DNA of 64,000 nt from Sipunculus nudus (GCA_026874595.1 CM049317.1:11444382-11508381); one strand, 5' to 3'. Positions 14,396 through 27,042 are shown, counted from the stretch's first letter. Made by a program: numbers and translations. The notes: generated by a model from the sequence alone, not told the origin.

Positions 14396-17300
14396 TTGCT
14401 TATTCCTTCTTTGTGATTTTCATTTTATATTTAACATGAATTATTGTATTCCTAAGGGATGTGTCATAAATATCGTTAGTACAGACTTACACAATACAGT
14501 ATATCTTTTGCAGCAAATGTCTACAGCCATTATAATATATGTACAAGTCACAAATTTAATATATATAACTGGAGAAATTATAAATATGTATTTTAGCATC
14601 ATTTAAAGCATTATAATTTATTCACAACTGGAAGAGTTACAAAAGTATTCATGTATATATATCTTATAAATCTGCTTTTAAGCAATAAACTTCTTTGAAA
14701 TAACTTAATTCATATAGTGACTGATTTTAGAATACCTCTTGAAACAAAACTCTGTTTTTTTAATGGATAAGACAGTACCAGTAGATTTTCCATTAATTTT
14801 TGTTGATTTTTTTATTTTTTGTTTGCCTTTGGGAATCATTAAATAGGCATTCACGAATGTTAATGGTGATTTAAGTTATGATATTACAGAGTAACTTATT
14901 AATATATTGATCATATACATAAAATTTAGAAGTGTATCCATTTTTTTGCAAAACACAGAAATTTTATGAAAGGCTGTCAAAGATAATAATACAGACCATG
15001 TAATATTAAGCAATATGTGGCTAGTAAATTTTATCTTATCTGAATGATAGGTTTGAAGTACTTTAGACTGAGTGGATTTGATGTTAGAGGTGAGGATATA
15101 TAGAATAACATATATCCTCCCACATACTTACCTGTCAGGTAACGAGGTATGTACAGGTACACAGCACACACCTGTAGTATTGTACCTTCAGGTGTAGAGC
15201 CCTTGTAGGTGGCTCAATGGCTGATCTGTTGGACAACTTTACAGCTTAATTTTATATACACTACTAAGTAACTTTCCCAAATAGTATTGATATATTACAT
15301 AGGGTAATTTTCCTATGGCTAAATAACTTATATTAAATTATTACAATTATTGAACTTTATTTGTTTATAAGTATAATGTTTATATATAATGAGGCCTGGA
15401 CAGTCGAGGGGTAGAACCCTCAGCTCTCTCCAATGGCAACCTGGGTTTGATCACCGGTGTGGCAATGTGAGTGGGTTATAGTGGCCTGTCCAAGGTCGGT
15501 GGTTATCTCATGGTTCTTTGGTTTCTTCCTCCTCTAAAGACTACCAACTGCCACCATCATATTCATGGAGAGTACCTCGTATTAGTTAATATAGCTAGTT
15601 ACACAATCCATGTAAAATAAATAAAGCTTATAAAGTATATATAGAGTAAGTTATAAAATTGTGAAGTAATTTATTAGTTATTATTAATTATTATCCTACT
15701 ATATGATGGTGTTTATTAAGTAGGCCCTATGAGATCCTAAATACTATCTTCTGCTGGTTACTCAGGAACACAATTATTATCACCTCTGACAGGAGGGTAT
15801 GTCTTCATTCCTATTCATGTGTTTGTGTGTTTGTTCAGAACACAACTCAGGCAATCATCAACAGATACTGATGGAATTTTAAGGGCATTTTGAGAATTGG
15901 CCAAGGAAGAAAGGATTAGATTTTGGTGTGGATCAACCTCATGATCTGGGTCTAGGAAGGACTTACAGGAATATTCACAAATGCATATTTACTTATGCAT
16001 AATCGAACCTGGAAATATGGGCGAATAGGTGAATGGGGACTTTTGCATGAATGAAAATGGGAATATCATGTGTATGTGCAATATAAGAGAACGTAAACAA
16101 GTTTTAGGGAGCATCCCAAATTAAGGACCGCCCACATGGCAGAGGCTTGCATTCCTGAGAATGCATATTTCTAGTTGTATTATTAAGTGCTGTTGAATAA
16201 GACAGCTCACATGATCCAATATAAAATACTAAATATTAATGTGATCCTATATCATGAATTTTTATTATTATTTGCTGGTTAAGAATATAAACTACACAGG
16301 GCACTACATGTAAAAAGAATTAATTAGTGTCATTTTTTGGGCAAATCATCAGAGACCAATGAAGTAGGCCCACAATGCTTAAAGGATTGTGTGAACCCTA
16401 TAGGGGCTTATAGTGTATTGGGAATGTGCCTGATCTTTGCATACAGATTATCTTATTGAATTCTGAAGTAGATCAAGGTTACCTGATGGTGAGAGGGGAT
16501 GACTGGGGATCTGCATGAACCAACCTCAGTACACAGGTAACCACAACTCCAGACAAGAATGTAAACACTGGTGGAGTGTGTTTGCATAAAATGGTTGCCA
16601 CAGTCCAGTAGTGTATTCATGAATGGTAACATATGGTAACATACCATATCTGTATACCATGATCTGTATACCTTGGGCTAATCATTTATGTAAATTATAT
16701 TCACATATTAAGATATACATGTGTGAATGTATGTGTGTAAGTTAACGCTTAGTGCACACAGGTTATATTATCATACCTTACCACTGACGTATGAGATCAT
16801 ACACATAGTTGTGAATATGTTAATACCTGAACACCTGGATTTCACCTGTGCCCAGGTAAGCATAAACAACCTGCTCTTAATACCCAGACCTGCCCCTATC
16901 TTACTTTTGCGTGATGGTCTACTACAAAGGGGTGACATGTATAATAAATTGCCATCATCACACATTTTAATTTTAAAGAAACAATATAAACACACAGGTG
17001 TACTATAGAAAAGTAACACTTATCTTTTTAAGTTTTTTTTTATATTTCTAGATACTGTTAAATTTACTTTTCTACTTAAAATCATATTTTATTCTGTTTT
17101 TTTGTTGTTGAATTTCTTGATACTATTTAATTTACTTCCCCAAATCTGTGATATGAAAAATAATGTCAAAATGTGTTTAATACTTCGCAATTCTTCAAAA
17201 TGGAACGCAATGAGACACAGTGGCATTTTTGTTGTATATAAAAATAAGGCTGTGTAACAGACTGAGCTGCTGGCAAACCTACTGTCAGAAGTATCCCAGT

Positions 17301-20300
17301 ACTGCACAGCTGAGTGTACCAGCATCTAAGAATACAAGTACTGTGACTATTATAGGTACTTGACCAGAAACACCTGCTAGAACAGACACATCTCACCACT
17401 GTGACCTACTTTTTGCTCAGGTGACCTTTGACCTAGTTACAGGTCAGGGTCATCATATAACCTGATTACCCTTTTATACAGAGACACCTGTTGAGCATAA
17501 CTGTAGCTTGTCCTTTCAGTTGACCTATGACCTCTGACTTGGCTACAAGTTCAATGCCACTCAGTGTTTGAAACCTGAAAATTTTTATCTCAATGTTACA
17601 CAAAACTAGAGAAGTTGTCTGAGACTACACAAAACCTCCTGCCTAAATACTTATCACTCCTAGCTGTGTATGCTACACAGAAAACTGTTTCAAGGTTCAC
17701 TAACTACAAAGTAGGATCACAAGTCAGCTCAAGAAGAAAGGGAGCCCCTGACACCAGTGAATGACTCTGCTCAAATTTGAATTCCATATTTTCTATTTAT
17801 CATTTAAAAATTTTCCAACATGTGAGAATGGGGTCATAACTGGTGGTATCGGGAAAGAAATGGCACTACAGTTGTACATTATGGATCTCTCCTGTGTCCA
17901 GGTAACATAGCTATTTATAGTAATTATACTTAAAGTATTTGCGCTGCTATAAATGTTACAACTACAGTATTATTTAAAATTTTATCGAACTCAACATAAA
18001 TCTGCATGGCTGGTATCTTTCATCTGCAACATTCCCTAGTTGATGGTAAAAATAATTTATTATGGAACTGGTAGAATTGGCCATTACCATATTTCAACAG
18101 ATAACTGAACTCAACACATATATACATGTTAATATGCTTAAACTATGCATCCATTCTTACATTAAATTATTGAGCAGATGTCACTGACATAAAAAGTACC
18201 AGACCTGCTTGTTAATTCAGTTAAATGAATTATTCACTCATACTGTGCAATATTATCAAATTTTCTGGTGCATCCTAGCACATGATAAATCAGTAACTAT
18301 TCCCACTGTTATCTGTTCTGGCAAAGCTGTGGTAGAAAACACATGGATACAGCAGCCCATCCAATGACAATGAATATTGTACTAAACCTGTGGTGCTCAG
18401 GAAATGAATATCAGAACTATAATGGCCCTCGGTAGTGCACAAACCTCCCCCATGGCAAAGAATAATCCTACTGGATCTACCTAGTATCATATTCCCCCCT
18501 AACATATCCCTGTGTGAGTCTATGGCCAAAGTCAGAGTGCAGGTACACTGTCACTTGACATAATACAGACCAATTGTTAGCTTTTAATATATTTTATAAC
18601 AACACCTACCATGTGCAAGAAATTTCTTTTCAACTACAGTAATTCCCCACCATGTTTATTGAATTTTTGCCCCCATGAAGGCAAACAGTCTCCAAAGGGT
18701 TACTTGACAGTTACAACAACTTATACACAATACAGGAAATGACTTGTTACTATAACAGATCTACAGAATTACATTTTACTTTGAGAATTCATACACATAT
18801 ATTCTTGTGTGTTAATTCATCACTCATATTCTAATGCCAGTGCAATAGGATGGAAAACCACTGCAGTGCATCCCCTGTATGACTTATGTCAAGACTCAAG
18901 TAGACTTACCAATGAGAATGCTTACTAAGTTGTGTATTGACGGCTACACTGGATCCATCACTTTATCTGGAGCCATATTTAAATTTAATGGCATCTTTCC
19001 TGGCAATGTCCCTACACTGCCAGAGTTTCTTGGAAATCTGTTCAACACTGGTAGTTTTGGGGAAATCCTTTCAAGATATTTATAAACAAACCAATGAACA
19101 AACATAGACAGATGAAAACATAACCTCCTCAGTAGAGGTATATATTTTTACTAGTGTAGATGTGTAAATCAGGGTCAGGATAGCATGATTGACTCAAGTG
19201 GCCCTTCAAGCTTATCATTCCTGGAAGCAATATGGCTTCACTGTGGAAGTCACACGTAACAGGCTTCATGTAATGACGGTCACATGATAAGGCATTCAGG
19301 AAATAAATAGTTACAACATTCAGCTCTTATGATCCCATAAGGTCACCTTGAAGTGACATAGGTCAGCATATAATCCCTATAGATGGTTTCCCTTTCTGTC
19401 TGAAAGTTAATTAACTAGAAATACAATGCTTCATTTCTAGGATATACTGGCATAATTTCTGTGACCCATGCATGTGCATAAAATAATCATCAGTGTTACA
19501 AAACCTGACTTACCTGAAGTAACACCACTGGGACAGATAAAATCATAAGACAAATGATCTGAATATCTAATTTATGCATGAAGTAGGCCTGATAAAATCC
19601 TGAAATTTAAATTATTTAAGCAAATCTGTTAGGATTTGGAAGAATTAATCCTTTTGTCTAAAAATCTCAAAACAGGGATGTTAAGCTCAGCAGTCACACA
19701 TGCCTTAACCACTATCCCCTGCTGGAAAGTGTTCATCAACCTTTTCTGTCATCTGTATCCACATACAGCAGGATTGGGGCAAGTACACTGTTACAGTACT
19801 TGAGTACAAGTATGAGTACAAGTACAGGCGTGTCCTCATGCACTCGAGTACAAGTCCTCATGGTTCGTACTCAGTACAAGTACTCATGGTTTGTACTCAG
19901 TACAAGTACTCATGGTTTGTACTCAGTACAAGTACTCATGGTTTGTACTCAGTACAAGTACAGAGTAAATGAGTTTATTTCCTTGGAAGTACTAAACAAA
20001 TCTTTTATTGCCAATTACTTTTATTTTTTTGTTCTGTATCAATACCACAATGTACTCAATGCTTATTATTCATTACATTTTAGGAAAGGTACTTAGACAA
20101 ATTGGTTGAATTTAGTACTAGAACTTAGTACTTGAAGACATGGCACTATAGAAGGCATGGTCTTGATTATTCAAAAATAGTTAGAATTCTGGTTTTGGCA
20201 GAGGTATATATATATGTAACAAGTTCTCTGTTAAAAATAAATAGCTATTTCACTGTTTGGGTGCTTTCCCTTTGGAAAATATGACAACCAAGCTGCACCA

Positions 20301-22999
20301 CTATAGGAGGATATATGGGCCTCACAAAGTATTGCTCAAATTGTTTTAACTCTCACAGTGATCAGTCATGCATACCTCAGTGTGAAGTAAGTGTACACAT
20401 TTTGCTGGGCTCAGTATTGGCATGCCAGTGTCCCAGTGTTCTGCGAACATGTACCTCACATATGTACATGCTATATATATGCATGGTGGGTCATTATACT
20501 TTAAGTAACTACTAATGAAAGAAGGGGACAGACAACTGTTACAGAGTTACAAATGTGACAAAAATCCAATGCTGACCACCTGTGGCTTAAATGTAGCATT
20601 TTCTATTTATTTATTAAGACAGACAATCACACAGCTATAACCAGCACACCAATACATAATTAATTTTGATTTAAACTACATACATTTCTGTTAAAAAATC
20701 AAGCACTTGCGTAATCTCATTTAAGAACATTAATTATGATAATTTAACTATTATATTGAGACTTGCAGCAGCTGGACCACTGGATTTTGATGTGGAGCAA
20801 TTGTAACCAGAGCTGGGCTTACCCAGTCCCACAGGCTGTCAAAACAAAGCTCCAGTCCAGTCAATACTCAGCCAAAGAGCAATAACTGATAACACATGCC
20901 CCTGATTCAGTCAAAACAGTCACAAGGTCCCTGGTGCACAGTTCTGATAAATGAAGCCAATTTCTTACCAATCAGTGTGACAAAAACATCCCCAGCTTGT
21001 TTTCCTAATGAATCATAGACAACAAATGGTTGTAAGTTGTTGCTGTCACTAGGTGATTTTGTGGTCCAAGTATAAATCTAATGCCTATATTCATATCGAT
21101 AGCAATCTGAATAATAATTTGTTTTCACCATGCCAGAATCAGCCTATTATGTGGCAGTTTTCTGCAAGAATTATAATCTGACTCTTTTCTATTTTTAGCA
21201 GGAATATTGAGACCACATAGCCTGCCATCGGGAAAGAAATTAACCACACATATATTCATAGAGAATATATTCTTCAACAAAACTTTGTGAATTTCAGATT
21301 TTCATGTGAAGACCTTTTATTTTTAAAAGCTTAGAATGAAGCAGTGTCAGAGCATTTTGTTGAAGTTTTTTATTGAGACCTTGAAGTTTTGGCAAGGTCT
21401 GACTAGAAGCCTTCAAGCTGCAAGAACTTTTATATATAAAGACCCAGGAAGGAGGGTCTGTATACTATTCCAATGTCTGAGGTTTTATTGAACTACCGTC
21501 TTGTCCAAATTCATGTGACTGTCAACATGAAGTTGTGCTTACATATGTCTGTAGACCAAATGATCTCTTTGGATGTAGTTTTGGGCCATTTTCTCAAAAC
21601 CTCATTTCACCTGAACACCTTATCTTAAAAGCACTATTTCTCAGTAAATACTTTTCCAAAACATACCATCTTTAACAGATGTAGTTGTTAATATGTCAAC
21701 TAAAAAGTATTTTTTTTATTTTATGCCTAAACTTAATTGGAAGGATGGTATTACGGAAAATGTAAAAATTGAAATGATTTGTAAGGGTATCAAAATTAAA
21801 TACTCTGTAAATTTGAATTTTTAAACTTAACTCACATAACAAAAAATGCCTGGGGATTTTTATTTAAATTTTCGATTAATATAAGAATATATTCTATACC
21901 TGCTTTAGATGTGATTGAATAAACTGTTTTTTTTTATAAATATTTAAATTAAATTAAAACACTTATAAAATAAAACATACTCCTCCAAAACAAAGTGTAT
22001 ATTTACCAGACTGTAGAGAATCCTTTTAGCTTTCAGAAAATGTATACTTTAAGGGGTCCTAAGGCATTAGATTGTTCAATGCAAAGGAAAATCCAAGACA
22101 AAGTCAGGTCATGCGGGGGGGGGGGGGACCAGTCCTGCTAACTTAAATGGGCCTACATGTGTGGCCTTGGGGGAAGTAGTTGCTCTGTACACCCAGCCCC
22201 TGTTGTGTCACATGACTGCTTAGTAAGCCAAATTTAGCCAAGGATGCCTTCAGGTTAATGACACATAACATCATGCCAGTTCCTTAGAGGATCACGCCAG
22301 CATCATGGCAAGACTATGTGTCATGCATTTATATCATTAATATCACATCTATTTTTTTGTCAACAAAACCTTATCTTTCCAGGAATCAGACTCTGCTAGT
22401 AGTGCTGTCAGAGCTATTCAGAGTCTGGTCCAAAAAATTAGCATTTCTCCAGAAATAAATCAATGCTTCTAGGTCTTATCAGGTACAGAAAAAAAGTAAA
22501 GTACTCTTATCCAAACAAATAGATATATACTAGGTACATAAAATTTTGTTTAATTTCCCTGTGGATATTCAGGTGGCTGAAAAGTATCTTTCAATATAAA
22601 CTTTTTTCAGGAATAAGTTTCATATTTCCAGTGGTATGAGATGGCAGGCTGTTTATGAGATGTCGATGAGAATAACAATTTAGAAAATATTGTTTATTGT
22701 TTTAAAATTTGTAAGATCATTAATATTGTATGACTCAATCACGACTCCCTCTTATAAAGTACTGTTTACCAAGAACTTGAAAACAGGTCATATATTTGGG
22801 CTAATAAAAACTTTCAATTCATTTAATAAGACTGAATGTTTGTTTCTTAAACTATCTGTGGCAGTGATACTTTGCTGGGAAATCTTTAGTGTTTTTGAGA
22901 CAATTTTTCAGTTGCAAATATTCAGTACTTAATGAGCCATTATATCTCTGGGTTTCTAAATGCTGCATTTATAATCTACAGGTACTTCTATTATATATA

Positions 23000-23075
<76 letters not shown>

Positions 23076-23696
23076 ATAGATTTTCTAAGGTCTTATAATA
23101 TATTATAAGATACTGTGGGAGAGAACACCACATATTTTGCTGAAAAGTATCACCAAAATTTATAATTGAAAGAATAATTTCTATTATTTATAATACATAT
23201 GGTTTTATTATGTAATAAGGTATCATAAAATTATAATTTTCATTCACCTGCTGAAATGATGTTCATCATCAACAGCTATGTGACCCCACATGACCTTTGT
23301 ATCCAGTATCTAACACAGGTGTATGGCCACTTAGTGATGGGCTTCTAGCTCAGCCCTCTTTGATCACTGTTGTGAACCTGAATGGGTCTTTGCCCCCAGC
23401 ATTCAGGTCACCACTCCAGGTCTACTGATGCACATCAATAGAGCATTAGAGTGGGATATCAAAACTTTAAAAATGACACTACGACAAAATGCTGTCAGGT
23501 AACAACAGAGATGATGCACATTCTGGCATGAGCTGGATGATTATTTTTTCATTCACACGTATGATCGTATTATTCAATGATAATTCTGGCTATTTGTCTC
23601 TTGAAACATGGGCTAAATTAAAGCTCAGTCCATAAATTTACACAGACTTCTGATACCATTTTGAACCTTTTTATGAGGTGTAAAATGTTATCCATT

Positions 23697-23729
<33 letters not shown>

Positions 23730-24859
23730 TATACACTGCTTTATATATTGATATGAAATATATTTGTGGCAAAACAGAAAATTAAATAAATTATTTATAA
23801 AATAAGATTTACCATTTTACTCAGGAAAATATTAATTTTCATTTATGTTGAACATAACAAATTTGGATTTATCTATCAGCTATACTTATGTGACCATTTT
23901 TTCTAACAGCAACATTCTCTTGGTCAGTGCTGGCGGTTCCTGTACTTGTGTACACAGTCATTTGTCAACTGACCAATGACCCAAGATGCTCAGCTGACCA
24001 TGGCGTGAAGCATGCATCTTGTATATGCCCTGCCTACTCTGCCTAATTAAATACACATGTTTAGCTTTAAAATTTCTTATTACAGTTAATTAAATAAGTA
24101 ATGTGAACTTTCTAGTATAAGTACTTGAGAATTTAACAAATTATACTATTAAATCTGTATTATTGGCTTAGCTATTCACAATTTTTTTAAAAAGAGTAGT
24201 ATTTGTAATGTATCTTTTATATTAGTCCGTAATACAAAAATCAACATTAGTAATATATATACTTATTTTTATACAATCTAAACTGATTGAAAATAATTAT
24301 AACTGTAATTAAGCCGACATAAATTTCAAAATTATCAGAAGTCTGTAAAACCTAAATTAATGCACGAGGAGGTAAAATAATCTGTATGAAATAATACACA
24401 AACACATAAGGCAATAGCAAGCAGTTTAGGCGAGTGAACAATTATAAATGTGAATTCCTGGACAACTGAAAATGTAAACAATGTTATAACTTGACATATC
24501 AGCATTCACAGTTTTGAATGATTATTTTTCAACAAAGAATAACTTACCCAAGATGGCAACTCTTCAGTCCTGGCTAGGATGGCTTCCCGTTCGTTCTGCA
24601 CTGCTTGGAGAGCGTAGGCTTTTCTTGTATTTTTTATCTTTCGGTAATAATTGCTCACCATAAACAGAAAAGTGCCCAACATAACCCATGAGCAACTGAA
24701 CTGGAAATATCCAATACTCCACACACCAAGCATGAAACCAACGTTCTTAAAGTATTTGGTCAGCAATGGCAGTAGCTGGATTCCCTGGGGTTGCAATTTT
24801 TTCCCCTGGGGTGGCCCCTTGAGGTCGGGATTATTCCCGTCAGGATCTACGGAGCTCAT
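1329..24859 (-). CDS. ESYT2: Extended synaptotagmin (ESYT2-like), 5' part, coding exons 1-3
   Basis: Partial gene. Extended synaptotagmins anchor in the ER by a membrane hairpin, tether ER to plasma membrane through C-terminal C2 domains, and move lipids with an SMP domain. Three exons join in frame: exon 1 (24548-24859), exon 2 (1925-1966) and exon 3 (1329-1543). Exon 1 gives a hydrophobic hairpin at about residues 28-70 and the NERE...LPSW segment that precedes the SMP domain. Exons 2 and 3 give FPDVERAEWLNK, the WPYIGEYAKSILRNSVEP start of the SMP fold, and GGVKVYTTNI. The remaining SMP and all C2 domains must lie left of position 1. The plus-strand neighbour DYNC2I1 is divergent, as in human. 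The family call is firm; ESYT2 rather than ESYT1 or ESYT3 is inferred from synteny, and invertebrates may have a single gene. Confidence 0.9.
1925..1966 (-). CDS. ESYT2: ESYT coding exon 2 (42 nt): linker into the SMP domain
   Basis: Fourteen codons, VFFPDVERAEWLNK, a segment strongly conserved in extended synaptotagmins at the entry to the SMP domain. It has a pyrimidine-rich acceptor ending TTTTTCAG and a GTGAGT donor, with phase 0 on both sides. It lies 22.6 kb from exon 1. Confidence 0.9.
4077..4242. mobile_element. MITE with CTGTGAAACCTGT-type ends and TA target duplication
   Basis: A 166-bp unit bounded by TA on both sides. The right end reads, reversed, CTGTGAAACCTGTTATGAGA then CCACCC. 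The left end is a diverged version (GTGGAACCTGTCTGACAGAC then CACC). The internal AGACCACTCTTGGGTAAA and GGTTATAAGTGACC recur in a related copy near 54903. TA duplication and CAGTG/CTGTGAAACC ends fit the pogo/Tigger branch of Tc1/mariner. Confidence 0.6.
4512..4860. repeat. Cluster of at least eight adjacent inverted repeats
   Basis: Successive palindromes: AATCTG/CAGATT (4512-4530), ATTAAAATCC/GGATTTTAAT (4585-4620), TCTAGCCTAGGCTAGA (4620-4635), GATTGCAATC (4640-4649), CTCAA/TTGAG (4749-4762), a 13-bp perfect stem CATCTAAACTGGA (4774-4804), CCCATCTCAA/TTGAGATGGG (4811-4833), and a roughly 15 of 16-bp stem GTTGAGAT...ATCTCAAC (4823-4860) that overlaps and competes with the previous one. Probably a degenerated foldback element. 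Confidence 0.7.
6240..7440 (-). mobile_element. Fragment of the GGCGCC repeat family, reverse orientation
   Basis: Read on the minus strand, it resembles the internal block at 45180-46345: a TCCGCAAAAC...GACAGGGTTCC segment near 7400-7330, repeated units with a GGTGGCGCCACC-like core (exact at 6691-6702, degenerate near 6410 and 6841), and a stretch ending TATTCTAGTATA near 6260. The CTCAGCTGAC start was not found, so this is a truncated copy. Confidence 0.65.
7839..7851 (+). promoter_or_regulatory. Perfect DR1 nuclear-receptor half-site pair
   Basis: AGGTCA-A-AGGTCA, the consensus for RXR/HNF4/COUP-TF-type dimers. It lies in ESYT intron 1 with no visible surrounding promoter. The same motif recurs inside the repeat near 41.7-42.1 kb, so it may be of repeat origin. 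Function not shown. Confidence 0.3.
10154..10192 (+). promoter_or_regulatory. CRE-like cluster (TGACGTCA)
   Basis: A full palindromic TGACGTCA at 10154-10161, then GACGTCA at 10166-10172 and ACGTCA at 10187-10192. These match CREB/ATF sites. They lie inside the left arm of the TIR element, and no gene start is recognised nearby. Confidence 0.35.
10412..13554 (-). mobile_element. Helentron-associated-like (HINE/DINE-1-like) element, copy 4
   Basis: Minus orientation. The 5' end is AGCTCAGCTGACTATAAGTC at 13554, followed inward by a CCGT/CTGT microsatellite (13445-13503 on the plus strand). The 3' end at 10412 reads ATCAGCTGAGC, then a palindrome equivalent to TGACCCATGGGTCC, then CTTGTT. The interior has two diverged copies of a block with a 682-bp offset, marked by TCTCAAAGGAA at 12643 and 13325. 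No coding capacity was seen. It interrupts the older TIR element. Confidence 0.6.
13791..13833. repeat. (AT)n microsatellite
   Basis: Uninterrupted AT dinucleotides, about 43 bp, in ESYT intron 1. Confidence 0.95.
14356..14393. repeat. (AT)n microsatellite
   Basis: About 38 bp of AT dinucleotides in ESYT intron 1. Confidence 0.95.
15092..15119. repeat. Perfect 10-bp hairpin
   Basis: GAGGATATAT and ATATATCCTC separated by an 8-base loop, intronic. Confidence 0.6.
15391..15625 (+). mobile_element. Possible degenerate tRNA-derived SINE
   Basis: GAGGCCTGGACAGTCGAGGG near the start and GGGTTTGATCACC, which resembles a decayed pol III B box, about 50 bp further, followed by a unique body and an AATAAATAAAG tail. 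The A box is unclear and no second copy is in the window. Confidence 0.35.
19796..19962. repeat. GTAC-rich tandem repeat with 26-bp unit
   Basis: GAGTACAAGTA motifs lead into about four copies of a 26-bp unit (CATGGTTTGTACTCAGTACA plus AGTACT). The unit contains the self-complementary elements GTAC and AGTACT, so the array can fold in many registers. It lies in ESYT intron 1. Confidence 0.85.
22115..22127 (+). repeat. G13 homopolymer
   Basis: Thirteen consecutive G. Similar G runs occur at 29769-29781 and 55643-55656. They are prone to length error in sequencing. Confidence 0.8.
22992..23067. repeat. (AT)n microsatellite, about 75 bp
   Basis: Long AT dinucleotide run with one TTTA interruption near its start, ending in a short CA run. 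Confidence 0.95.
23710..23733. repeat. (AT)n microsatellite, short
   Basis: About 24 bp of AT dinucleotides in ESYT intron 1. Confidence 0.9.
24548..24859 (-). CDS. ESYT2: ESYT coding exon 1: N-terminus and ER membrane hairpin
   Basis: Encodes 104 residues starting MSSVDPDGNN, with the ATG at 24859-24857. A longer open frame runs upstream to a TTG at 24904 and is closed by a TGA at 24913-24911, so 24859 is the only in-frame ATG. Residues about 28-70 are hydrophobic (LLPLLTKYF, GFMLGVWSIGYF, SCSWVMLGTFLFMV) and fit the family's ER-inserted hairpin. The exon ends LPSW followed by a GTAAGT donor at 24547-24542, phase 0, and joins VFFPDVERAEWLNK of exon 2. A 5' untranslated exon may exist upstream but cannot be seen. 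Confidence 0.9.
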
Positions 24860-26505
24860 TTTGACCTGACACTTTTGGAGCTCCAACTCAGCGCTCCAGG
24901 ACAAGCCGTGTCACAGCTCGATACCTTCAATGTGTATACGCATATCACCAGGCGAGTCTTGATCCGTACCGAACTGTGTCGTAACAAAAGCATAAAATAT
25001 TTGGCTCAATGTATTTTTATCAAATGTCAACGCCTAAGGTTAATGTTTTAATCTATTTTCAACACTGATATAGCTTCATATAAATGGCACTGCCACTGTT
25101 TATGTCTGTTTGCGCAACGATAACGATTGTTGATTTATTTTGATAATAATCACCTGCTCAATGTGATTATAATCCATTTCACCACCTGCTGTCCACCTGT
25201 TTTTTGTAGATAATTTACTTAAAAGTTTGTATTTTTCAATATTTTCCAAGTAAACAACATATGGAAGTGACAACCTAATATGGCAGTTCAGAATTTTACA
25301 ATAAATCCCCCGTTCATGTTTCACAACATTTTAGTCTCTTTACTATGATCTGGCAGATAATGTGTGTCCCTCCATAAGTAGCCATCTTTGTTTTAGCTGG
25401 TTATATTTTTTAGAGTGTTTACATGAGATCATCCAATCAGCAGCTGTCAGTTGAGGCTGTTTTTGCATGTGACCAATGACCTTGACCGCCATAAGTGGGT
25501 CTGATATGTTGTAAAATGTAGACTGATTTCTCATATTTTCAGAAAATTCTGTTACTCAAATATGGCATAAGGTAGGAATTTAGTTACCTAGTTGAAAATT
25601 AGGTTCTGTAATCCTCTCCTCTACACTATAATTGTTTCCCTTGAAATGTACCTAATAAAAATTTTCATAGCAAAAAACAGGTGGACATGAGGGGATGAAA
25701 CGGACTATAGTTCAATGTAGTATCTTCAGATGGCGCCAAGGTCGGTAGAGCACAACGCAAGGTGGAACGCGTTGATGAATTATGAATTGCTCTAAAAATA
25801 ACACGGATATACCCTGGTAAAAATGGAGACTGTTGAAAGTTCGCAGACGACATTTTTTTTCGATAAGCAAACTTCTGGAGGGTAACAAGATATATTAACG
25901 CGTGACAGGAAGGGTGCTATCTGATAATCAATTTGTGAATAAGAAAAAAAAATATCATTTGGATGTAAAAAATCGTATTTTACAATTCACATGGCCAATG
26001 CTTAATTCTGTTTATGGATTTTTTTAAATATACGAATAAAAATATTGTTTTGAACAACATTTAAAAAATATTAAAAATATGAAATTGGCACCATATATAT
26101 ATATACCTACATAGTGCCGATTTGACCTTAATTATATACATGTAAGTATCGATTTACACGTCAAAATGGAAACATTTTTTAAAAATCAATTTGGATTTTC
26201 TAAGAAATTTTAGGATTATATCAAATCAATGCAATTCCACCATAATCAAATTATACATGGTTAAAAATAAAAGGTAAAAAAAATTATTTAAACTAAAATA
26301 ATTTTCAACTTATGCGCCCTTTATCCCATAATTATATACATTCATATGACCCTAGATTTTGTGTAATACATTGTCATTTATGTCAATTCTAATTGTGTAA
26401 TAAATAATAGTGTATGAACATTAAATGTACAAGTATTTAGCAAACCATGCAATTAACAATAAAACACCTAACTGGGTAATGCAGTTTATTGGAAGATATG
26501 ATATA

Positions 26506-26740
26506 CAGTGAAACTCCTACTTGCGGACAATTCAGTAAGGCGGACAACTCACTAATGCGGACACTAAATCTCAGTCCCTTCCAATTTGCCTCTATATTAT
26601 GTTTAACGTAAACTAAGTAAAGCGGACAACTCACTCTCTCGGACAACGGACAAACATTCCCGTCCCGCCTGCGTATTCAGTATATATTTCGACCCTCTAA
26701 AGTGGACAGACATCGCGGGTTCTATTTTTGTTCATATATA
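26506..26740 (+). mobile_element. pogo/Tigger-like transposon end
   Basis: After TA, the sequence CAGTGAAACTCCTACTTGCG then GACAATTCAGTAAGGCGGAC is typical of pogo/Tigger termini, which repeat GCGGACA motifs; several more GCGGACAACTC motifs follow to about 26650. No matching right end or transposase was found, so it is a solo or truncated end. The inner boundary is a guess. Confidence 0.5.
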
Positions 26741-27042
26741 TCTGCCGGCGCTCCTAGGTCGTGACCTCGTATGACCTGTTTTGGTCAAAGCGATGTAGCC
26801 CAAAAAAAAGCGTAATTTGGTGAATCATCGTGATGTTACATGTGAATATACAGACGAAATTGTTGTATATTTCTGTAAATGTTTAGATATCACAATAATT
26901 ACTTTATTAAGATTGGCTAGTCAATCAGAAAAAAAAACTAATCTTTCAAACAGCTTTTCATTTTACAAGACTTCTATCAAAGACTAAAGTTTGTGCATTG
27001 TGATCAGCGTTTGGCCCGGGAAGCCTTTTCTAGTTAGCGACA

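Larger units (their letters stand above)
1967..24547 (-). other. ESYT intron 1, 22.6 kb
   Basis: Separates LPSW (exon 1) from VFFPDV (exon 2); the protein reads straight across, so no coding exon appears to be missing. It is AT-rich and holds the repeats listed separately, including MITEs, a hairpin cluster, a split TIR element and microsatellites. Alternative first exons or enhancers could lie here but none can be identified by reading. Confidence 0.75.
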
